A stretch of 64,000 nt of DNA from Chondrosia reniformis (lineage: Eukaryota > Porifera > Demospongiae > Chondrillida > Chondrillidae). Positions within the stretch are counted from its first letter, which is position 1, and the number at the start of each line of letters is the position of its first letter. Position numbers and translations under genes: made by a program. Shown piece after piece: positions 37,901 through 48,798 of this stretch. Under the pieces are notes generated by a model that saw only the letters and a list, made by a program, of their open reading frames with translations, did not search any database and had not been told where the DNA came from. The DNA is taken from the NCBI GenBank assembly GCA_947172415.1, contig OX359201.1, forward strand, positions 1,302,001 to 1,366,000, given 5' to 3'.

Positions 37901-40900
37901 ATAGCTACTTTAGATTATGGTTTCCATAGCAACCTCATATATATTTAAGATTATGGTTTCCCTAGCAACCATTCCAAAAGATTAATAAAACAGATGTGAT
38001 CACAATGTTTAACATATGTGCACAAAGCACTTGTAATTAGACATCATTCACACCATACATTTAATGGATGGAGACAGAAGTCTGGATATTTCATTCCCAG
38101 CCTAATAAATCCAATAATTGCTTAAGCACTAGTACACAGATTAAACAGCAGACAATTTAGGGAATTAATCATGAGGATCTTAATGACATTGGAGAATACA
38201 GGTTATTGTATTCAGTCTCAATAATTGGAACAAAATATAGGATGGACAGCAGACAGTTTAACTTTACAATTAACTTAATTGCCTGTGTTGTTGGGTCTTC
38301 ACACATTTTCATGTTTCACAGTCAACCATGGCTTTGCTATTTTGCTCCCAATGGATTCAAAAAGACTGGAATTCTCAATGCACTAAATACCAATGGACAG
38401 TGAAATACTTGCATTCTTTACTCTAATAAATTATGTGTACATTTCTGTTTATTTCACTACCATGCTATTAGTAGCATTCACCATGTAATGTATTGAACAT
38501 GTTTATGTATGAGGTGGAACCGCAAACATTAAATATGCAGACATCATTTTTGGCTACAAATCGCAAAATATTATTCCCGCAAACATTTCTGGCTATACAT
38601 TAGTAGTATATACGTATTGTACATATAACAATTAACAATATCAATTTTCTTGCAATAAAATAAAAGGCTGGGAAACATTGAATGGATCAGTCATATATAT
38701 ACACACGTGTAAGCTCATATTCTAATTTAAAACCATATCCCAACCTTGCACATCATGAGCCAAGGATTCACAGAAGATCAAGATAAAGAAAAAGACAAAG
38801 ACTCCCAGGATCACTGATGAAGGGTGGAATTCCCAGAAACGGCTGTCTGACCCAGTGGAGAAGATGAAAGAAGGGTAAAGAAGGAAGAAAAGACTCCTGT
38901 ATCTTCATCCAAAGCTCTCTTCAGGTTTAGTTCCCCTATAGGCTCTTTTACAGAATAGGCATAGCATGTAGGAAAATGGTATCTTAGATTTTTCATGATC
39001 AGAATGTCCCAAAGTACAACTTCAATAAACATGCACTCTGATTAACTAGTCGGATTGTCCAAAGTATTGTAGGTTATCAAAATGGATCCAGATTGACCAT
39101 ATACAAGGTATATGTTTTGAGATACAAACAGTTGCTAAGAGACCTTAGTTCTAAATACATAGTGAATCATTCATTTATCAATCTTCAGAGTTTATTTAAT
39201 GATAAAAAGAGGTATTAGATACCAATATAATAACATCAAATCATAAAACAGGCAGATAATCAGCAGGTTAATGACTGCTACAACAGTAACTAATACTAAA
39301 TTATGGTGATAACATTAACAGTTTGTTAATCTTCCAATACTCTTAACTTAAGAGCAGTTTGTTATAATCAGTGATTGCATAAATAATCTAGAAACTTCCT
39401 GGTGACCTCGTTGGTAACACTAATATACTCCAAAGGGACTATCTGTACTCCTGTGAAGTCATGTAACCTTTAATCGAAACATTCGTAAATTGTTACGAAC
39501 TGTTGAATAAGTTTTCTTGTTTATTAAGTTCGCCAGTATCAATAGGTTAATCATGCCAAATTAGCAATCACAAATTATGGGAATTTGTACACAATTTCTA
39601 ATCAGGTACAGAGGGCACCAAATCCTATTAAGTGCTGGGGGACCAGGTCCTATTGACTGACAGCCATAGCAGACATTTTGGAAACTGCAATTTATATTAC
39701 ATGTGGAATTCCCAGAAACGGCTGTCTGACCCAGTGGAGAAGAAGATGAAAGAAGGGAAAAGAAGGAAGAAAAGACTCCTATATCTTCATCCAAAGCTCT
39801 CTTCAGGTTTAGTTCCCCTATAGGCTCTTTTACAGAATATATAGGCATAGCATGTAGGAAAATGGTATCTTAGAATTTTCATGTAAAATAAATACATACC
39901 ACCTTATAGTGGGAGATTTTAATGGGTATATATTTTCCACAGAAAGGCAAGCAAGATCTTCCATTTAGTTTTCACAGATTAATTTTGAGGATTACTCACT
40001 TACTGTGTATTGTGTTACTACATGTATGTAGAAATGTTTGTAATTTAAAATAACAGACTCCACAAAAGTAGTAAAAGTTATTCCCATTAGCTACGTACGT
40101 ACGTAGGCATTTATCTAAAGTGGGCCAGTAGAGAAAAAAAAAAAAGAGAATACTCTTTATAAATCTTCATCCAAAGCTCTCACTAGGTTTACTTTCCTAT
40201 AGGGCCTTTACTGTAGAATGGATGTAGTACGTATATAGGCCAATGGGGTTTAGATTACTTATGCCAACTATCACAGAACTTCTAACGTTTTATATAAAGA
40301 AAAAGAAGATTGATTGAGCACCTTCAACTCTTTAGATAAATTTGATCTTGCTTCTAAAGCTGAAATCTTTGAGGTAAGATTAAAGTCCCAGGTTGTTAGT
40401 GTCCTCCATGAAAATGGAGTAGAATCCTGTAACTGCATCTTATCTGCTAAGAAACACATCTCAGACCTGAAGATATGACAATTTAGAGAGATTTACGTTA
40501 ATCTCCACTGAAATTATTGTAGTTTTCTAAGAATATTTTGCTTGACTACGTACATATTTCAATGACAAATTTGAATATGATGAAAGGTTGATACAAGTAC
40601 ATGTATTTAGTATGTACGTACATATGTACATAGAATGTGTAGAAATATTAGTCCCAAATAAAGCCTTTAATAAATTTAGATACTTCAGTAAGTCTTCAGA
40701 ATACATATACGTATATACCAGCTTTTCTTATATACAGTATGTATATGCTAGCTCTTCTACAAATATTCCCATTAGAGATCATTAAAAAGTCAAGTAAAAA
40801 AAGAAAAAAAAAGAAAAAAAAGAAAAAAGTGTTATATATATCATTCAGACATAAGAGATTGAGTCACATGTATGTACAGGAATAAGAACAATAAAATGAA

Positions 40901-43900
40901 TGTGTATATCTTTAACTGCTGCTCACTTGAAAATCAACCACACAAGGCAGACCAGGAGACCCCAAAATGTGACAACCAGGTACACTACCGGGAGCTGATA
41001 GACTTGACCCAAAAATGGAGCAGAGGTGTTGGAATAATAACCAATGAACAATATGGAGTGCTCCAAGTCCAGACCCTATATACCAAATGGAAAAATAGAA
41101 AGATGAAAGATAAAATTGTATGCATATTTTACCTCAATACTAACCAATTCATAACTAATACTAAACCATATGTTCTGAAAGCTATCCATTTTTTACCCAA
41201 ACCTGCCTTATCTCATACAACAAAGGATTCACAGAAGATCAAGATAAAGAAAAAGACAACGACTCCCAGGATCACTGATGAAGGGTGGAATTCCCAGAAA
41301 CGGCTGTCTGACCCAGTGGAGAAGAAGATGAAAGAAGGGAAAAGAAGGAAGAAAAAAAGACTCCTGTATCTTCATCCAAAGCTCTCTTCAGGTTTAGTTC
41401 CCCTATAGGCTCTTTTACAGAATAGGCATATAGCATGTAGGAAAATGGTATCTTAGATTTTTCAGGTATGTTATTTACTGTACATTATCTTACTCTGCAC
41501 TACGTATATATGGATATATGTAGAAATGTTTGGTTTTATAATTGCATGGTTAGTGTGGTGCTAAAGTACAATATAATTGTGGATCGTCTCAACCACCAAG
41601 GGTTTTACATGAAAGACAATAGTTGAAGAATAATGCAGATGGTAAATTGTGATTTTAACACAAGCCTGGATATGCACTCTGTAGTTTTGGATTAAAATAT
41701 GCAAATAAGACGAGAACAGATACAGCCAACATTATAATATTGACATACAAACATTTGAACTATATACACATTATATATCCCTATATATCCGGTCAAGTAT
41801 GAGTCTTTAAATAATAGAAAATGGAGTACGACTCCCACCTGTCCATCTATCAGCAATGTAAATGAGCTATTTCCATCAGAAGGAATATCACTGTGTTCGG
41901 ATCCATGTGCCAGCTGCAATAGAATAATATATGCAATAGATAATTTAATGATGGAAATCTAAATAAATACGCATATACATCTTCTAGGTATTTTCTCTTT
42001 CAACCTTCTTGAGCATACTGTAGATGCCCAGATACTAAAATTAGTCAAAAGATGACTTATTCTACATTTCTCCCAATCTTGTATACTCTTAAATAATCTT
42101 GTATTTTCAAATTTTTCAACAAAAATATTAATATTCCAGTAATTATACAATCTAGCCACCATGCCATCCCATGTCGTCTGATGTAGCCTAGACCACAGTT
42201 CTGCCTCCATTTTGCTATGACATTGTTGGTCAGAATAGTGGTCTGGCTACGTCAGATTAATTCCCAATTAGTTGGTATCAGTGAGGTACTGTTACTCCTC
42301 AGGGAGCTGAGAATTATGAGCCATCAAGTGATAATCAAACCACAAGTTTAATGTTTGTAAGAGTCAAGGAGACATATGAATGTATGTTTGCACTTAAAAA
42401 AAATTAAGAAATTCAATCCATTTAGTAAATATGACAGCCGATTTAGTAAATAAGCAAGAATTAAACCTCAGGATAAAATGGGTTAAGACCTCCAGTAATC
42501 TGCCACTGAGATACATATACATACATACATGTGGTCAATGTATGCAGCAATAGCATGTTTAATGATCAACTCACCTGAGGAATGCAAATGAAGCAAAAAG
42601 TCATCAGAAATAAAATGAAATTTAGGAACCACAAAAATCGAAGGAACTTAAAGTATGAAGCAGCAGTTGCTCCGAGAGAGGCTACAATAGAAAACCATTT
42701 ATTACCACACAATTATTATCATTACAGTAAAACCCTTAATATTAACGTCCATTATATTTAGCGTTTTACCATATATGACTTATTAGCGTCCATTAAATTT
42801 AGCGTTTTTTGCAAATACTTGCTCCACACTACTGCACATGCGTAATAATAAACATTTTAGTGATCTTAAATGTTAGCAAATGATATTGCATCGCTAATTT
42901 CGCTAACATTTATGGTGTGTTAATATTAAGGGCTTTATAGTATGTACACCATCTCTAAGATCAGGTATTTGATACACATATATACATCTAAACTTCATTA
43001 TCTAGATTGTATTCTTGAATATATGTACCTCTACTAGTGCAAAGTCCTTGTACAATACATACGTATGTTGTACAAGCACTTTGCACATATGCACTGTACA
43101 TATTTTCTGATCAAGTACATATATATAAATACAATACACAATACTACATGAACACACTGCATATACGTATACACACATATTTCCTGTTGTAGTATGTGCA
43201 TATGTATGTACATAAAATAAAGTTGCAATTAACAGCAGGAGTGTTATTATGCACAGTACATAGGTCTATGGATCTTTTCCATATTTTGCAAAACTGGAAT
43301 CTTAATTACAGTGACATGGATAAATAACAGTTGCATAACTACTAATTCTCTTCCTTCATATGTACGCATGTAAGCTAACATTAGCATGTATGTAAAAACC
43401 TGACAAAATTAAGGCTATAATAAAAGTATACATGAATAATCACTAATCAATAATAGTACCAATATCTAAATATTACACTTACAATACAGTCCAAAAGTAA
43501 TTAATGCTTACACTCGCGAGATTTGAGTGTGAGTCACTCGAAAACGTGAGTGGTATGATAGTTGAATAATTCAATATTGTCTCGATTCCCAAGTGGTGCT
43601 TTCAAGGGGCTCTCAAGTATTTTTGACACCTTTTAATAGCAATATAAATTTTTTAATGCCTTTGATGTCCTAAGCACTCATTTTACTCCTCGTTATATTC
43701 TCGATATGATTACCACTCGCGAGTTCGAGGCACTCACACTAATAATAGTACCAATATTTAAATATTGCACTTATTAAGAGTAGAAGTCATACTTGTTACG
43801 ATATGAATTCTCTGTTCTCCAAACAACCAAAAGACAATTGACATAATGCGACTACTGCTCCTTTTGAAATCAGTGAAGTACTAAAAGAAAACCAAGGCAA

Positions 43901-46900
43901 TTATAGTAAGGAATTAGAATTGGAATTTGTGTATGAATAATCCAAAGTACCATTATCATATATGGATGATTGATATGCATACGAGGCAAAGAAAAAAGAA
44001 AAATGAAACAGAATACTTATTAATAATAGAATAAGGATTTCTTCTAACTGCGTCTAACTTATTTTTGGAAAGGGTCATCTTGCGACTTTGGGAGCGTCTA
44101 GAGATGCAGTTTTTCTGATTCTTCTTTCTGTCAAACGTTTCGACCCTGGGGGTTGAAAGATGACCCTTTCCAAAGATAGAATACTTATTACTAGGAAAAG
44201 CCTATAGAGCTTTGGATGAGGATACAGTACATCTTCCTTTCTCATCTGGGCCAGCCAGAATTACATGTGCACCAATATCCTTTAGCACGATAAATAGATT
44301 TGAACTCAATCTTATATACTTTCTGTATCTTATTAACTTACCTATTAATGCATAGTATGTATGTATGTATGTATGTATGTATGTATGTATACCTGTAATT
44401 CAGGAAGTACCTGTGCTATAGCTATAATGTAATATGGATGATAACTGGGAACTATATATTATGCGCCAGAGCAGCCAATCAATAGGACTTGGCTGGTTTG
44501 GCATAATAGGTTCCAGGTATACACAGAACCTATACATGTAAGTACGTACGTATATTCCTATAATTAAATATTTTGTATTATTGCTATATAAATATTCAGT
44601 AACTCTTTAAAAGATTCCATAGGAATCTGTGATTAGTCATAGGGTCTAAAGGCTAAACTAACATCTGTACATATATAACAAGGGATAATTCTCCAATCCT
44701 TAATTAGACAGAATTAGACACAAAGGTTCATGGAAAGTGGCATAAGAATAATATAGAATGTACGTAAATTAAATTTTAATATATGTATACATGTATGTGT
44801 AACACCAGCCCTGTCGTTCTTTTAATAATAACAGCAACTATACAACCTCAATAAGAGAGCTGATCAAAAACTGTCTAATCTAACTGAGACTCTTTTTTTA
44901 TATGTCACATAAAACCACAAGTAATTAATTAATAATGTTACTTCACATACAATCGTTGTGTAATGTACTACTCACAACAACATAATCAAACTTCCTTACA
45001 TCATATATATATACATTATATGCAGCTACATAAATCATGTACCTTTCTCATTTTTAGTTTCATTTTAACTGCAACATTACTGTCATTTGAATTCAATCTT
45101 ACGTAACTCAATCTACATATAAAATGTGAAAGGGTAATTCATAAAGACTATACTGCACATTAGATGAAAGGGATTTCTTCAAACTCTGCAAGCTCTTTGC
45201 AAACACCTTCCCCTAACAACCAGCGCTAGCTCACCATGTACCCATGTATTCCCTTTCCACAATAAAAAATTATGTAGTGAATATTTTGTGGATTGTATAC
45301 TACATATCCGGATATAACTGATACTATATTCTTTGACTATTTAGGATACAAATGCCTACATATTTCCCATGTTGTATAGGTATACACACTTTCTAATTTG
45401 GCAATGCTATGTGAGCACAAGAACTACAATGCTAGGTACGGAATTTATATTTGTGTACCAATTACAGTACTTTTTGGGTCAGTTGTCCAGACTGGACATT
45501 GCAGTTAGTAATCGGTTAGCACTCGACTATCTGACTGACTATCATTTGAACAAACTTTCCCTCTAGAATGACTTCACCATGGAGTAATAACCCTTTTACC
45601 GAATTCTGATTGCAACATCCGATAACTTTAAAATAGCTACATAAAATATTTGACCAGTCTCGCTTCTAGCCCTTATCCTCCACATTCATCATTATTGCAC
45701 AATCACACTTATACTCTGTGATTGTGCAACATACCAAGATAGAGGCGAGACTAATATTTGACCCCTATCCTCACTCATGAGCATGCTTCTTCCGAGCCAT
45801 AGGCAGGGGTGTTCGTCTGATCTGTTCAATTATGCTCATTTCCTGTCCCTCACAAGGATTGTCTACTTTGACTGCAGGGGTGTCAGTGTCCCCAAATAAC
45901 TCTCCCATCTCATAGGGATACCTACATATATACATAAGGTACCAGATGCAAGGTTACAGCTAAAAGTGTACACTAATGTATAGAATTAGCTTGTAATGAT
46001 AGAATAAGGATTCTTCTAACTGCGTCGAATTTATCTTTGGAAAGGGTCATCTTTCGACTTTGGGAGCGTCTAGAGACGCAGTTTTTTGCCAAAGTTGAAA
46101 GATGACCCTTTCCAAAGATAGCTTGTAATGATTGCAATAGTACTATATAATACTAAAATACCTATTTCCTGTAGGAGGTGAATACAGTACTTGTGGGTCG
46201 GTTGTCCAGACCGGATATTGCAATCGGTAATCAGTTAGCACTCGAGACTACCATTTGAACAAACATTCCCACTAGAATGACGTCACCATGCAGCGATAAC
46301 CCTTTACCGATTACTGATTGCAAAATGCAATGTCCGGTCGGAACAACCAATCCAAAAAGTAGAGTATTATTATTGATTTGGCTTAGTAGATAGTGCCATA
46401 ATTATCAGGCTAGAAGGATTTAAATATAGCACAGTGGGAATATTTGAGACTTGATTGAACTAGCCAATTAAAAGCCAGCAACTTTCTAGCTATAGAGAAG
46501 GGCTTTATACTGCATAAATAGTAGTTAAAACATTTCCTAACCATCAATATAAATTTCTATTTTAGGTTTAGGGAGAAAAACCGTTCTACCACAGAAAACT
46601 GAAATAAAGTTCAACTATTACAAACAGCTAGTCATACATTATGCATCGCGATCTCAGTGATGAATATACTTAAAAGATAATTAGTTCTGTAACAAGGAGT
46701 GCAATACACAATCTGTATTCAACAAATATAAAGTATATATTATATCATAGATGCTCACTGCTGCATAGATTGAAATAGTTTATATTAAGTCAAACAGTAA
46801 CATTAGCTACTTAAATAAACAAATGAACAATTCCAAAAGTCTTTTAGAGAGTCTAAAGATGCAGTTTTGTAGTCTCTCTTGGGCGCCAGACATTTTGATC

Positions 46901-47527
46901 CCAAGGGTCTTCTTCAGTATCTTTAGACGCTCTAAAAGTCAAAAGATGAACCTTTCAAAAGTTAAGTTTGACGTAGCTAGAAGAAATCCTTATTCTATTA
47001 ATTTCCAAAAGTTTTCACTCCAGGGAAGTATCTTAATCTAAAAAATGCTTTATTAAGAGAAGTAATGTATTAAAATATCCAAGCTACCCAAAAATATTAA
47101 CTGAATCGAATTATAATTGGAAAAATTACTTAATAATATATATAAATACAAAAACTTTAAATAATACAATCTGATGAATAGATCAATTGCTCATTGTTCA
47201 GTAGAAGGCTCTTCCATTTAATTTAAAAAAATTTTTTTTTTTTCAAAAAGTTAATTAATGTGTATACTTACAACGTCCAACTTATATACTGGTACCTATA
47301 ATACGTGGATGGTTTATAGTACACGCTATTCAAAGGCTTACTTGAGATAGACGGAATACAATAAATAAAGAGAGAGTGAGTGAGGGAGGGAGGGAGGGAA
47401 AAAGGAAAGTAATTTCGTTATGTACATACCCTTCAGCTTCGTAGTATCTCTGCCTTGCCATGACATCTTCGGGTGGTATGCCATTTCCGGGCACAAACTT
47501 GCGTCTCTGCTGTAAAACAGAATCCAT
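16968..47527 (-). CDS. Transmembrane channel-like (TMC) protein, 20 exons found
   Basis: TMC proteins are multi-pass channel-family membrane proteins; some form the hair-cell mechanotransduction channel. Exons in transcript order: 47430-47527, 45775-45921, 45043-45097, 43793-43880, 42575-42681, 41839-41913, 40927-41075, 40322-40466, 36018-36064, 35771-35874, 35356-35509, 31736-31814, 31219-31374, 28665-28721, 27645-27851, 20933-20965, 19637-19777, 19231-19309, 18891-18927, 16968-17206. All have AG/GT borders and phases agree, except that a small exon (phase 0 in, 2 out) seems missing between 31219 and 28721. Hallmarks: SYFKFLRFLWFLN; YQLPVVYLVV; TLTTWDFNLTS; the family signature CWETRVGQEFYRL (exon 31219-31374); LMYTQVIVW then FGLFFCPLLP; LPPSKLCGPF. 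The total is about 735 residues plus the gap, in the usual TMC range. Start: the first ATG after an in-frame TGA. The subfamily is not resolved. Confidence 0.88.
17848..18000 (+). repeat. Family A repeat, older copy
   Basis: Diverged copy of the dispersed repeat with ACTGATGAAGGGTGG, then CCCAGAAACAGCTGTC and CTCACTAGGTTTAG. It lies in a TMC intron. A reverse fragment of the same family is at about 18260-18350. Confidence 0.7.
19457..19545 (-). repeat. Retroposon 3' tail with (TCAA)n
   Basis: A (TCAA)n run followed by CCCATGGGCTTTATCCCC. On the minus strand it reads as a 3' end with an (ATTG)n tail. Same microsatellite as at 4218, different body. Confidence 0.35.
20266..20405 (+). repeat. 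Family A repeat, decayed copy
   Basis: CACTGATGAAGGAATAGCTGTC shows loss of the hairpin found in other copies; the downstream TATCCTCCTCCAAAGCTCT keeps the family sequence. Confidence 0.55.
21111..21137 (-). other. Candidate 27-base cassette exon of the TMC gene
   Basis: On the minus strand it is bordered by TATTCAG and a perfect GTAAGT donor. It enters and leaves in phase 2, the phase at which exons 27645-27851 and 20933-20965 join, and would add nine residues (CYIKMVSLQ-like) just before LPPSKLCGPF. Direct joining without it gives the better family match, so if real it is optional. Confidence 0.35.
21322..21524 (+). repeat. Family A repeat, older copy
   Basis: GGGTCACTGATAAAGGGTGG, then CCCAGAAATAGCTGTCTGGC and the CTCACTAGGTTTAG block, in a TMC intron. 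Confidence 0.7.
22343..22560 (-). repeat. Family A repeat, older copy, reverse
   Basis: The reverse complement carries CCAGAAACAGGTGTCTGGCC and GAGGATACAAGAG. It lies in a TMC intron in the same sense as that gene. Confidence 0.7.
23805..23944 (+). repeat. Family A repeat, 5'-truncated copy
   Basis: It starts near CCCATTGGAGAAGAAG and continues through TATCCTCATCCAAAGCTCT to the usual end; the hairpin part is missing. Confidence 0.6.
24411..24647 (+). repeat. Family A repeat, near-consensus copy
   Basis: Full-length copy, starting AAGGATTCACCGAAGATCAA and ending TATCTTAGATTTTTCA. It contains CTGATGAAGGGTGGAATTCC, then CAGAAACAGCTGTC. It is nearly identical to the copies at 36.9, 38.8 and 41.2 kb. 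Confidence 0.8.
25462..25616. repeat. 15-base tandem repeat, about ten units
   Basis: The unit GATATGTACCAGTGT is repeated almost without change; one unit has a single substitution. Because the period is a multiple of three, several frames stay open on both strands (for example a MYQCD repeat), but nothing else suggests coding. It lies in a TMC intron. Confidence 0.9.
28331..28408. repeat. 26-base tandem repeat, three units
   Basis: GTATGTAGAGATTAATCATA starts at 28331, 28357 and 28383 with slight changes. It is intronic. Confidence 0.7.
30191..30704 (+). repeat. Family B repeat, copy 1
   Basis: It starts ACAGTGCAAGTTACAATATA and ends CATGTGACGTT. It shares with the copies at 50.3 and 51.7 kb an internal inverted pair (CCTCCGTTTG against AACGGAGG) and a conserved open frame on the minus strand (about 60 codons, GATYEGVGDA and onward). 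It lies in a TMC intron. Confidence 0.75.
30751..31050. repeat. Degenerate 11-13-base tandem array
   Basis: Variants of TGGTTTCAAAAGT and TGGTTTCTAAAGT are repeated more than 20 times. Intronic, directly downstream of a family B copy. Confidence 0.85.
32220..32332 (-). repeat. Family A repeat fragment, reverse
   Basis: The minus strand carries the 3' half of family A (CATCCTCATCCAAAGCTCTC, then CCTATAGGCC). Confidence 0.6.
32395..32600. repeat. Foldback element, family C
   Basis: Inverted repeats around CTTTTTGAGTGTCTAGAGA and its complement enclose CACTGAAGAAGACCCCCAGG, then GTCGGAAC. Relatives lie at 44058-44183, 46003-46121 and 46835-47003. Confidence 0.6.
33207..33402. repeat. Exact 98-base tandem duplication
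   Basis: Two copies of 98 bases, each starting at AAAGATATTGCCATTCCG, follow one another with no difference that I can see. Very recent event, in a TMC intron. Confidence 0.9.
36876..37146 (+). repeat. Family A repeat, near-consensus copy with 5' extension
   Basis: Full-length copy. It shares an extra 40 bases at the 5' side (TATCCATTTTTTACCCAAAC and onward) with the copy at 41179, so the true element is longer than the shorter copies show. Confidence 0.8.
38761..38995 (+). repeat. Family A repeat, near-consensus copy
   Basis: CTGATGA at 38814-38820, GGG/CCC hairpin, GAAAC at 38836-38840 and GTC ending at 38847 outline a hammerhead-like core in this copy. Confidence 0.8.
39702..39882 (+). 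repeat. Family A repeat, 5'-truncated copy
   Basis: It starts inside the hairpin (GTGGAATTCCCAGAAACGG) and runs to the normal 3' end; nearly identical to the other young copies. Confidence 0.75.
40119..40262 (+). repeat. Family A repeat, older truncated copy
   Basis: The 3' half only, from CCAGTAGAGAAAAAAAA through CCAAAGCTCTCACTAGG to TTTAGATTACTTATG. Confidence 0.55.
41179..41465 (+). repeat. Family A repeat, near-consensus copy with 5' extension
   Basis: Full-length copy with the same 5' extension as at 36876. It lies about 100 bases from the TMC exon 40927-41075. Confidence 0.8.
42725..42940. mobile_element. Tc1/mariner-like MITE, copy 1
   Basis: Ends CAGTAAAACCCTTAATATTA and TAATATTAAGGGCTTTATAG are near-complementary and flanked by TA on both sides (42723-42724 and 42941-42942), the mariner target site. 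216 bases, no coding capacity. Confidence 0.65.
43449..43775. repeat. Insertion between 30-base direct repeats
   Basis: AATAGTACCAATATCTAAAT at the left recurs slightly changed at 43743. The roughly 260 bases between carry CACTCGCGAG in inverted positions near both ends. It could be a small foldback element with an unusually long flanking duplication. Confidence 0.4.
44058..44183. repeat. Foldback element, family C
   Basis: TTTGGAAAGGGTCATCTT and its reverse complement form the ends; the inside holds GACCCTGGGGGTTGAAAG. The left flank TTCTTCTAACTGCGTC is shared with the copy at 46003. Confidence 0.7.
44354..44391. repeat. (ATGT)n microsatellite
   Basis: About nine units of GTAT/ATGT, intronic. 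Confidence 0.9.
45480..45620. repeat. MITE, family G, decayed copy
   Basis: CAGTTGTCCAGACTGGACATTGCA at the left and TTTACCGAATTCTGATTGCA at the right match the copy at 46200. Confidence 0.55.
46003..46121. repeat. Foldback element, family C
   Basis: ATCTTTGGAAAGGGTCATCT and its complement form the ends, with AGCGTCTAGAGACGCAG inside; same left flank as the copy at 44058. Confidence 0.7.
46200..46348. mobile_element. MITE, family G, with terminal inverted repeats
   Basis: GGTTGTCCAGACCGGATATT at the left is the near reverse complement of the right end (AATGTCCGGTCGGAACAACC), and the repeat extends inward through the AATCGGTAATCAG block. About 150 bases, no coding frame. Confidence 0.65.
46835..47003. 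repeat. Foldback element, family C
   Basis: GAGTCTAAAGATGCAGTTTT and AGTATCTTTAGACGCTC are the arms; the AAGAAATCCTTATTCTA at the right end matches, in reverse, the left flank of the other copies. Confidence 0.6.
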
Positions 47528-47903
47528 TATGAACAAACAAATCAATCAAGTTCAATATCCTTCTCAGTATCAGTTCCAAGTACTTATACATGAAATGTCA
47601 CCGTACGAAATACATATCATACGCCCTATTTACCGTACATATGTTAGTCAGAGTGTTTAAGGAATGTGTGCGCATCGGCCTACGTACCACAAGCGCCTAC
47701 TTGCTACTGTTTATAGTATTATATCGTGGGGATGGCATCTCTCGGCTATCGAAGGAAAATTTTTGATAAACGACGATAGCCGGAAACTTCGCGTTATATG
47801 CCGACATCCGTCCGTTTACCAACAGGGCAACGATATCTCGATCGCGAACGGCTTCCGAAACTGCATTCATGGGACAATCAAGGTAAAAGGCGCCAAGCAT
47901 CCA

Positions 47904-47915
47904 CCATTGGCCAAT
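47904..47915. promoter_or_regulatory. Palindromic CCAAT element upstream of the TMC gene
   Basis: CCATTGGCCAAT, a CCAAT box in both orientations, lies about 380 bases upstream of the TMC start codon in a CpG-richer stretch (47640-47940). It is the best promoter candidate for that gene; a TATA box is not evident. Confidence 0.35.
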
Positions 47916-47982
47916 ATTACAGGCTACAGCAACTCTTAGAGGTACCTAAAATTTAAAGCCCATCTCTATATCTAACAGCAGT

Positions 47983-48435
47983 ATGCCCCTCACCTCTTGC
48001 TACAGGAAACATGAAAATGAGAAACGCAGAAACTATGAAGCACGAATACGTGAAATTGAACACAGCACTTTTAACCCCCTTGTATTGTCAACCTCAGGGA
48101 CTATGGCCCAAGCAGCTAAAGTCACCTACAATCGCCTAGCCTCTTTAATCGCTGAAAAACATCAACAACCATACAGCCTCACAGTCAACTGGTTAAGATG
48201 CAAGCTAAGTTTCTCCCTCATTAGATCTGCAGTGATGTGTTTGCGTGGAGCAAGATCCAGCTACCTTCGTCCTTCAAATCTCTCAGAGTCACCAATGGAT
48301 CTTGCAATCAATGAAGGAGGACTCTCAGTCTAATTATTACTATTTTTAACATATTTTATCTATTGTTGTTCACTAAAATATGTATTTATATATAATACTA
48401 TTGTAACACTATTGTATTGTATTGTATTGTATTAT
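47983..48435 (+). mobile_element. LINE-type retrotransposon 3' end
   Basis: The 116-residue frame (47983-48333) reads REIEHSTFNPLVLSTSG and later WLRCKLSFSLIRSAVMCLRG, a segment I recall from the extreme C-terminus of reverse-transcriptase proteins in cnidarian and sponge non-LTR elements. A short UTR and a (TATTG)n tail at about 48413-48432 follow. The element is 5'-truncated; the rest of the reverse transcriptase is absent. Confidence 0.5.
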
Positions 48436-48798
48436 TATTATCTCTATATCTATTGTTGCTGAAATCAACCAACAATGTGAAGCCTGATAGGACAGCTTAA
48501 GGCCTTATCTATAAGTATTATTATGATGAGGGAGAAGGAAGATAATATAGAAGACAAAGAAAAAATGAAGGAAGAAAGGAAAAGACAAAGGGATATGAAA
48601 AAGAAAAGAATGAGGGAACCTATTCTGTGTATTCATCCATGCAGTTATTATCATGCAGTTTTAAATTTTTAGTGTAGTCTATGTGGTATACTCCTAATAG
48701 GCCCTCACATTATGTGACCTTACTGTGGTATGTATCCCTCATAGTTATATCACTAGACAGATGATTATCATCGTGGGGGCGAGCATACCTTTCCGAGC

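Noticed and set aside
36789-41408. Long plus-strand frames over family A copies
   Set aside because: They follow the repeat sequence and recur with each copy; no start or conserved domain.
41959-42210. 83-codon minus-strand frame between TMC exons
   Set aside because: No splice borders in TMC phase and no membrane or family pattern. It might be a repeat fragment but I cannot support it.
47664-47939. Overlapping frames on both strands upstream of the TMC gene
   Set aside because: They lie in the CpG-rich promoter region, mirror each other and match no family; better read as promoter and 5' UTR.
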